This document shows, one piece after another, positions 61,611 through 64,000 of a DNA stretch of 64,000 bases (position 1 is its first letter; the number at the start of each line of letters is the position of its first letter). The notes below the pieces were generated by a model. The model had not been told where the DNA came from, ran no database searches, and saw only the letters and a program-made list of their open reading frames with translations. The DNA comes from Polynucleobacter sp. AP-Titi-500A-B4 (GTDB lineage: Bacteria; Pseudomonadota; Gammaproteobacteria; Burkholderiales; Burkholderiaceae): assembly GCF_018688095.1 (NCBI RefSeq), contig NZ_CP061311.1:1520120-1584119 (forward strand), read 5' to 3'. The translations under genes and the position numbers were made by a program.

Positions 61611-61633
61611 ATGCCGCCTTCGGGTGGCATTTT
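61611..61633 (+). terminator. Rho-independent terminator after lactonase-like gene
   Basis: ATGCCGCC, loop TTCG, GGTGGCAT with one G-T pair, then TTTTC. It lies 23 bases after the stop and 19 bases before the DctP gene. Confidence 0.82.
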
Positions 61634-61651
61634 CATATGACCTAAGGTGGG

Positions 61652-62689
61652 ATGATGAGCAAACTACACAATACAAAACGTTTATTTATGCAGTACGGTA
61701 CAAGCCTTGTGGGAGCTTCAACTATTGGCAGTATGAGTAGGCCTGTTTATTCTCAAACACCAAAATGGACTGGCTCCCAATACCATAATCAACCTGCATT
61801 AAGTCACCAGCATTCATTTCTCGTCGATATGTGGGCAGCAGTTGCTAAAGAAACCAATGGACAACTGCAGATCACCGTCTATGCGCAGAATAATCAGATC
61901 CCAGGCTCTGATCCGCAAGCTTTAGATATGTTGCAAAAAGGAGATCTCGAATTCTTCACGCTCATGGGTGGAATTTTAGGAAAAGTGGTTCCAATAGCAG
62001 AAATTCAGGGTGTACCTTTTGCCTTTAAAAATAATGCTCAAGTTTATGCAGCTAATGATGGCGCGCTAGGAGAGTACATTGCAAAAGAATGTGCGGCGAA
62101 AGGTATTTATCGCTTTCAGTACGGTCTACTTGAAAATGGCTTTAGGCAAATTGGTATGATTGATAAGGCTATATATACACCAGCAGATCTTGCCGGTATG
62201 CGGCTCAGAGTTCCTGATGGCGAAATGTTCAGAGACCTCTTCAGCTCTCTGGGGGCAACGCCAGTCACAGTCAACATCAAAGAGCTCTATGAGTCAATGA
62301 AAACCCGCAAGGTTGATGGGCAAGAAAATCCACTAGTGATTACAGAGGTCAATAAACTCTACGAGGTGAGCAACAATCAATCCATTACTAACCATATGTG
62401 GTCAGGCTTTAACTTACTAGCCAATCAAAAATTTTGGCAGAGTCTCCCAGGTGATGTTCAAGAAGTCGTTCTTAGAAATATCAAAAAATATGTATCTCTA
62501 CAAAGGACCTATACCAATAATCTCAACAAACAACTTGAGATTACTCTTGCTGAACGCGGCCAAAAATTTAACCAAGCTAACATTCAGAGCTTCAAGGACA
62601 AGTTGGGCGATGGCTTCTACGGTCGGTGGCGAGAACATTTTGGAAAAACAGGCTGGAATCTCCTCGAACAGACTGTAGGCAAGCTCTAA
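61652..62689 (+). CDS. Orphan TRAP transporter DctP-family receptor
   Basis: A 345-residue DctP-family receptor: QLQITVYAQNNQIPGSDPQALDMLQKGDLEF near the start, then GMRLRVPDGEMFRDLFSSLGATPVTVNIKELYESMKTRKVDGQENP, the canonical ligand-binding region with the carboxylate-contacting arginine. The N-terminus is a long export signal ending near VYSQT (about residue 37) with only KR before the hydrophobic part. AAGGTGGG precedes two consecutive ATGs, so translation may start at 61655. No DctQ or DctM gene is in the window. Ligand unknown. Confidence 0.88.
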   Translation: MMSKLHNTKRLFMQYGTSLVGASTIGSMSRPVYSQTPKWTGSQYHNQPALSHQHSFLVDMWAAVAKETNGQLQITVYAQNNQIPGSDPQALDMLQKGDLEFFTLMGGILGKVVPIAEIQGVPFAFKNNAQVYAANDGALGEYIAKECAAKGIYRFQYGLLENGFRQIGMIDKAIYTPADLAGMRLRVPDGEMFRDLFSSLGATPVTVNIKELYESMKTRKVDGQENPLVITEVNKLYEVSNNQSITNHMWSGFNLLANQKFWQSLPGDVQEVVLRNIKKYVSLQRTYTNNLNKQLEITLAERGQKFNQANIQSFKDKLGDGFYGRWREHFGKTGWNLLEQTVGKL

Positions 62690-62756
62690 AGCTAAGCTGG
62701 GCAACTTAAGCTAATATCAATATCCATCGCATAACCAAATCATCAAAAGGAAACAA

Positions 62757-63392
62757 ATGAGTCTCTTAGATAAACTTCGTTGGCGCTATGCCACCAAGAA
62801 AATGGATTCTACTAAGACAGTCCCCACAGAAAAAGTGGAAGAAATTTTGGAGGCCGTGAGACTAACGGCTAGCTCAAGTGGACTGCAGCCATATGAATTG
62901 ATTGTTATCACTAATAAGGATGTTCGTGAAAAGATCAAAGCAATTGCAAATAATCAAACGCAAGTGACTGACTGCTCACATCTCGTTATTTTTGCAGCCT
63001 GGGATGATTACACTGCTCAGCGCATTAATGATGCCTTTGATATGACTGAGGCCGTCCGTAACTTTAAGAATGATGCGGGTGTGGCGTATCGCCAAATGCT
63101 CTTGAAGAATTACCCAACCAGAGGTCCAGAAGTCAACTTCACGCACGCAGCTAAGCAGGCTTATATTGGCCTGGGGACGGCCTTGATTGCTGCAGCAGAA
63201 CTAGGTGTAGATTCCACTCCAATGGAGGGCTTTGATCCTAAGGCACTCGATGAAATCCTCAACCTTAAAGAAAAAGGTCTACGTAGCGCGGTAATGCTGA
63301 CTTTAGGCTACAGAAAAGAGGATGAGGACTGGTTAGTCAAACTTAAAAAGGTAAGGCGCCCCAAGGAGAGCTTTATCAGTTGGATTCAATAA
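62757..63392 (+). CDS. Nitroreductase family NAD(P)H oxidoreductase
   Basis: A 211-residue flavoprotein of the NfsB/YdjA type. RWRYATKKMD at the start and LTASSSGLQPYELIVITN near 37-54 hold FMN-binding residues; AYIGLGTALIAAAELGVDSTPMEGFD near 134-160 is the other signature. It would reduce nitro or quinone compounds with NAD(P)H as a homodimer. AAGGA precedes the ATG at 62757. A terminator follows 19 bases after the stop. Confidence 0.92.
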   Translation: MSLLDKLRWRYATKKMDSTKTVPTEKVEEILEAVRLTASSSGLQPYELIVITNKDVREKIKAIANNQTQVTDCSHLVIFAAWDDYTAQRINDAFDMTEAVRNFKNDAGVAYRQMLLKNYPTRGPEVNFTHAAKQAYIGLGTALIAAAELGVDSTPMEGFDPKALDEILNLKEKGLRSAVMLTLGYRKEDEDWLVKLKKVRRPKESFISWIQ

Positions 63393-63411
63393 ATAATCTA
63401 GCTCAGCAAAC

Positions 63412-63444
63412 AAAATGCCAGCCCCAGGGTTGGCATTTTTTATT
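63412..63444 (+). terminator. Rho-independent terminator after nitroreductase gene
   Basis: AAAATGCCA (63412-63420), a ten-base loop, TGGCATTTT (63431-63439), then TTATTTG. The pairing is perfect over nine bases. Confidence 0.85.
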
Positions 63445-63581
63445 TGTCTCAGATCATAAGCCTGGGTAGCAATTAAAGGCCTTTTATACGACCTATATCA
63501 ATATGCCTCCAACTTTACGGCATACAGTGAGGAATGGGCTTTCTTTTGCTGCCATACAAGATTGGATAGATCAGGCTAAAT

Positions 63582-63887
63582 ATGAAAAATCGATACGCTA
63601 TTGCCCTTGTAGTACTTTTATTTATCAGCGGTTCATCGCAAGCCAATCGACAACTGGCCTCACGCAATGGCTGTATGGGCTGTCATGCGGATACGGAATT
63701 TGATGCGCCGCCATGGCCAGAACTGGCCATGAAATATGAAAAATACCAAGGCCAACCAGATGCCGCTCGCATACAAGGAGAGAAGTTGCGAAAAGGAAAG
63801 CTATTCAAAAATATCAAAGCCCATCAAAAACTCTCGCCAACCAATACCACTCAATTAATGCAATGGATTATTGACGGGGCAAATTAA
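63582..63887 (+). CDS. Small c-type cytochrome
   Basis: A 101-residue exported protein: signal peptide to about residue 21, then one heme motif CMGCH at 31-35 in ASRNGCMGCHADTEF. The remaining sequence is a short class I-like fold ending QLMQWIIDGAN. The usual Met-Pro loop before the last helix is absent; the segment there reads NIKAHQKLSP, with His81 the obvious candidate for the sixth ligand. A partner is not visible. TCAGG lies before the ATG. Confidence 0.85.
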   Translation: MKNRYAIALVVLLFISGSSQANRQLASRNGCMGCHADTEFDAPPWPELAMKYEKYQGQPDAARIQGEKLRKGKLFKNIKAHQKLSPTNTTQLMQWIIDGAN

Positions 63888-64000
63888 TGGTAAACGAATG
63901 AGAAAATATTACCCAGAAAGCCATGCTAATTTAAAAGCATTACTTGGTTTTTATATGCCCCTGTTAGAGCCTTTTTGACTATCTTGTAGATATCTAAATC

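Noticed and set aside
63486..63502. CTATATCAA upstream of the small cytochrome c as a copy of the ccoN FNR box
   Set aside because: Only the right half matches; the left half reads ACGAC, so it is not a convincing site.
63898..63978. 26-codon frame at the right edge (ATG at 63898)
   Set aside because: No Shine-Dalgarno, no recognisable domain and very short; likely chance in an edge intergenic region.
1..64000. CRISPR arrays, insertion sequences, prophage, tRNA or rRNA genes
   Set aside because: No regularly spaced repeats, transposase or integrase motifs, CCA-ended cloverleafs or rRNA-like stretches were recognised by eye.

Overview
The window looks like chromosomal DNA of a freshwater betaproteobacterium of the Burkholderiaceae, most likely Polynucleobacter or a close relative. 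This is inferred from moderate GC, compact gene packing, frequent 1-4 base gene overlaps, five Bug-type (tripartite tricarboxylate) periplasmic receptors, a cbb3 oxidase locus with a four-cysteine FNR regulator, and a complete system I cytochrome c maturation operon. No tRNA, rRNA, CRISPR array, transposase or phage gene was seen; it reads as ordinary core plus catabolic chromosome.

Layout. 1-6.6 kb: a split chromate transporter, a Bug receptor, an extradiol dioxygenase-fluoride exporter pair, two small unannotated proteins, a site-2 protease, a c-prime/c556 cytochrome facing a b561 protein, and an MFS carrier. 6.6-13.8 kb: a catabolic unit of 3-hydroxyacyl-CoA dehydrogenase-like protein, 2-hydroxyacid dehydrogenase, DHDPS-family lyase, TAXI receptor, fused TRAP permease and an enolase-superfamily enzyme, consistent with uptake and breakdown of an unidentified hydroxy or sugar acid. 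13.9-18 kb: M23 peptidase, universal stress protein, DUF2177 and SulP carrier. 18-28.8 kb: the micro-oxic respiration block: SafE-like protein, fnr, two small membrane genes (one FixH-like), ccoG, ccoP, ccoQ, ccoO, ccoN, ccoS, ccoI and an MFS gene joined to ccoI. A perfect FNR box lies in front of ccoN.

28.8-41.5 kb: a Bug receptor, an AtuA pair, a 2-oxoglutarate dioxygenase, a second Bug receptor and a membrane-anchored TAXI protein follow the ccmABCDEFGHI operon on the same strand. 41.6-48.7 kb: another Bug receptor, a solute-binding protein without signal peptide, an exported metallo-hydrolase, an MltF-like transglycosylase, a quinone oxidoreductase, DUF2452, DUF2237 and a histone-deacetylase-like hydrolase. 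48.7-51.9 kb: a phasin and the ahpC-ahpF peroxide system with an intercistronic UUCG hairpin.

51.9-56.5 kb is the most interesting stretch. Two divergent gene sets (DUF3833/chalcone-isomerase-like/DCC facing an SDR; DUF2256/FeS photolyase/TIGR03643 facing an HNH protein) carry nearly the same promoter-proximal element of about 32 bp, ending at the same distance from the two start codons. A shorter copy lies between fnr and the SafE-like gene. This suggests one light- or photo-oxidative-stress regulon under a shared regulator. 56.6-63.9 kb: SDR, 2-hydroxyacid dehydrogenase, class II aldolase, Bug receptor, beta-propeller lactonase, orphan DctP receptor, nitroreductase and a small c-type cytochrome.

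Translation starts were revised where a Shine-Dalgarno sequence or signal peptide favoured an internal start. Eight genes missing from simple long-ORF calling or needing re-reading (two small proteins at 3.1-3.5 kb, ccoQ, ccoS, DUF2256, short FixH, ccmD, the edge-truncated chromate transporter) are included. Family names rest on recognised sequence motifs, not on database searches.
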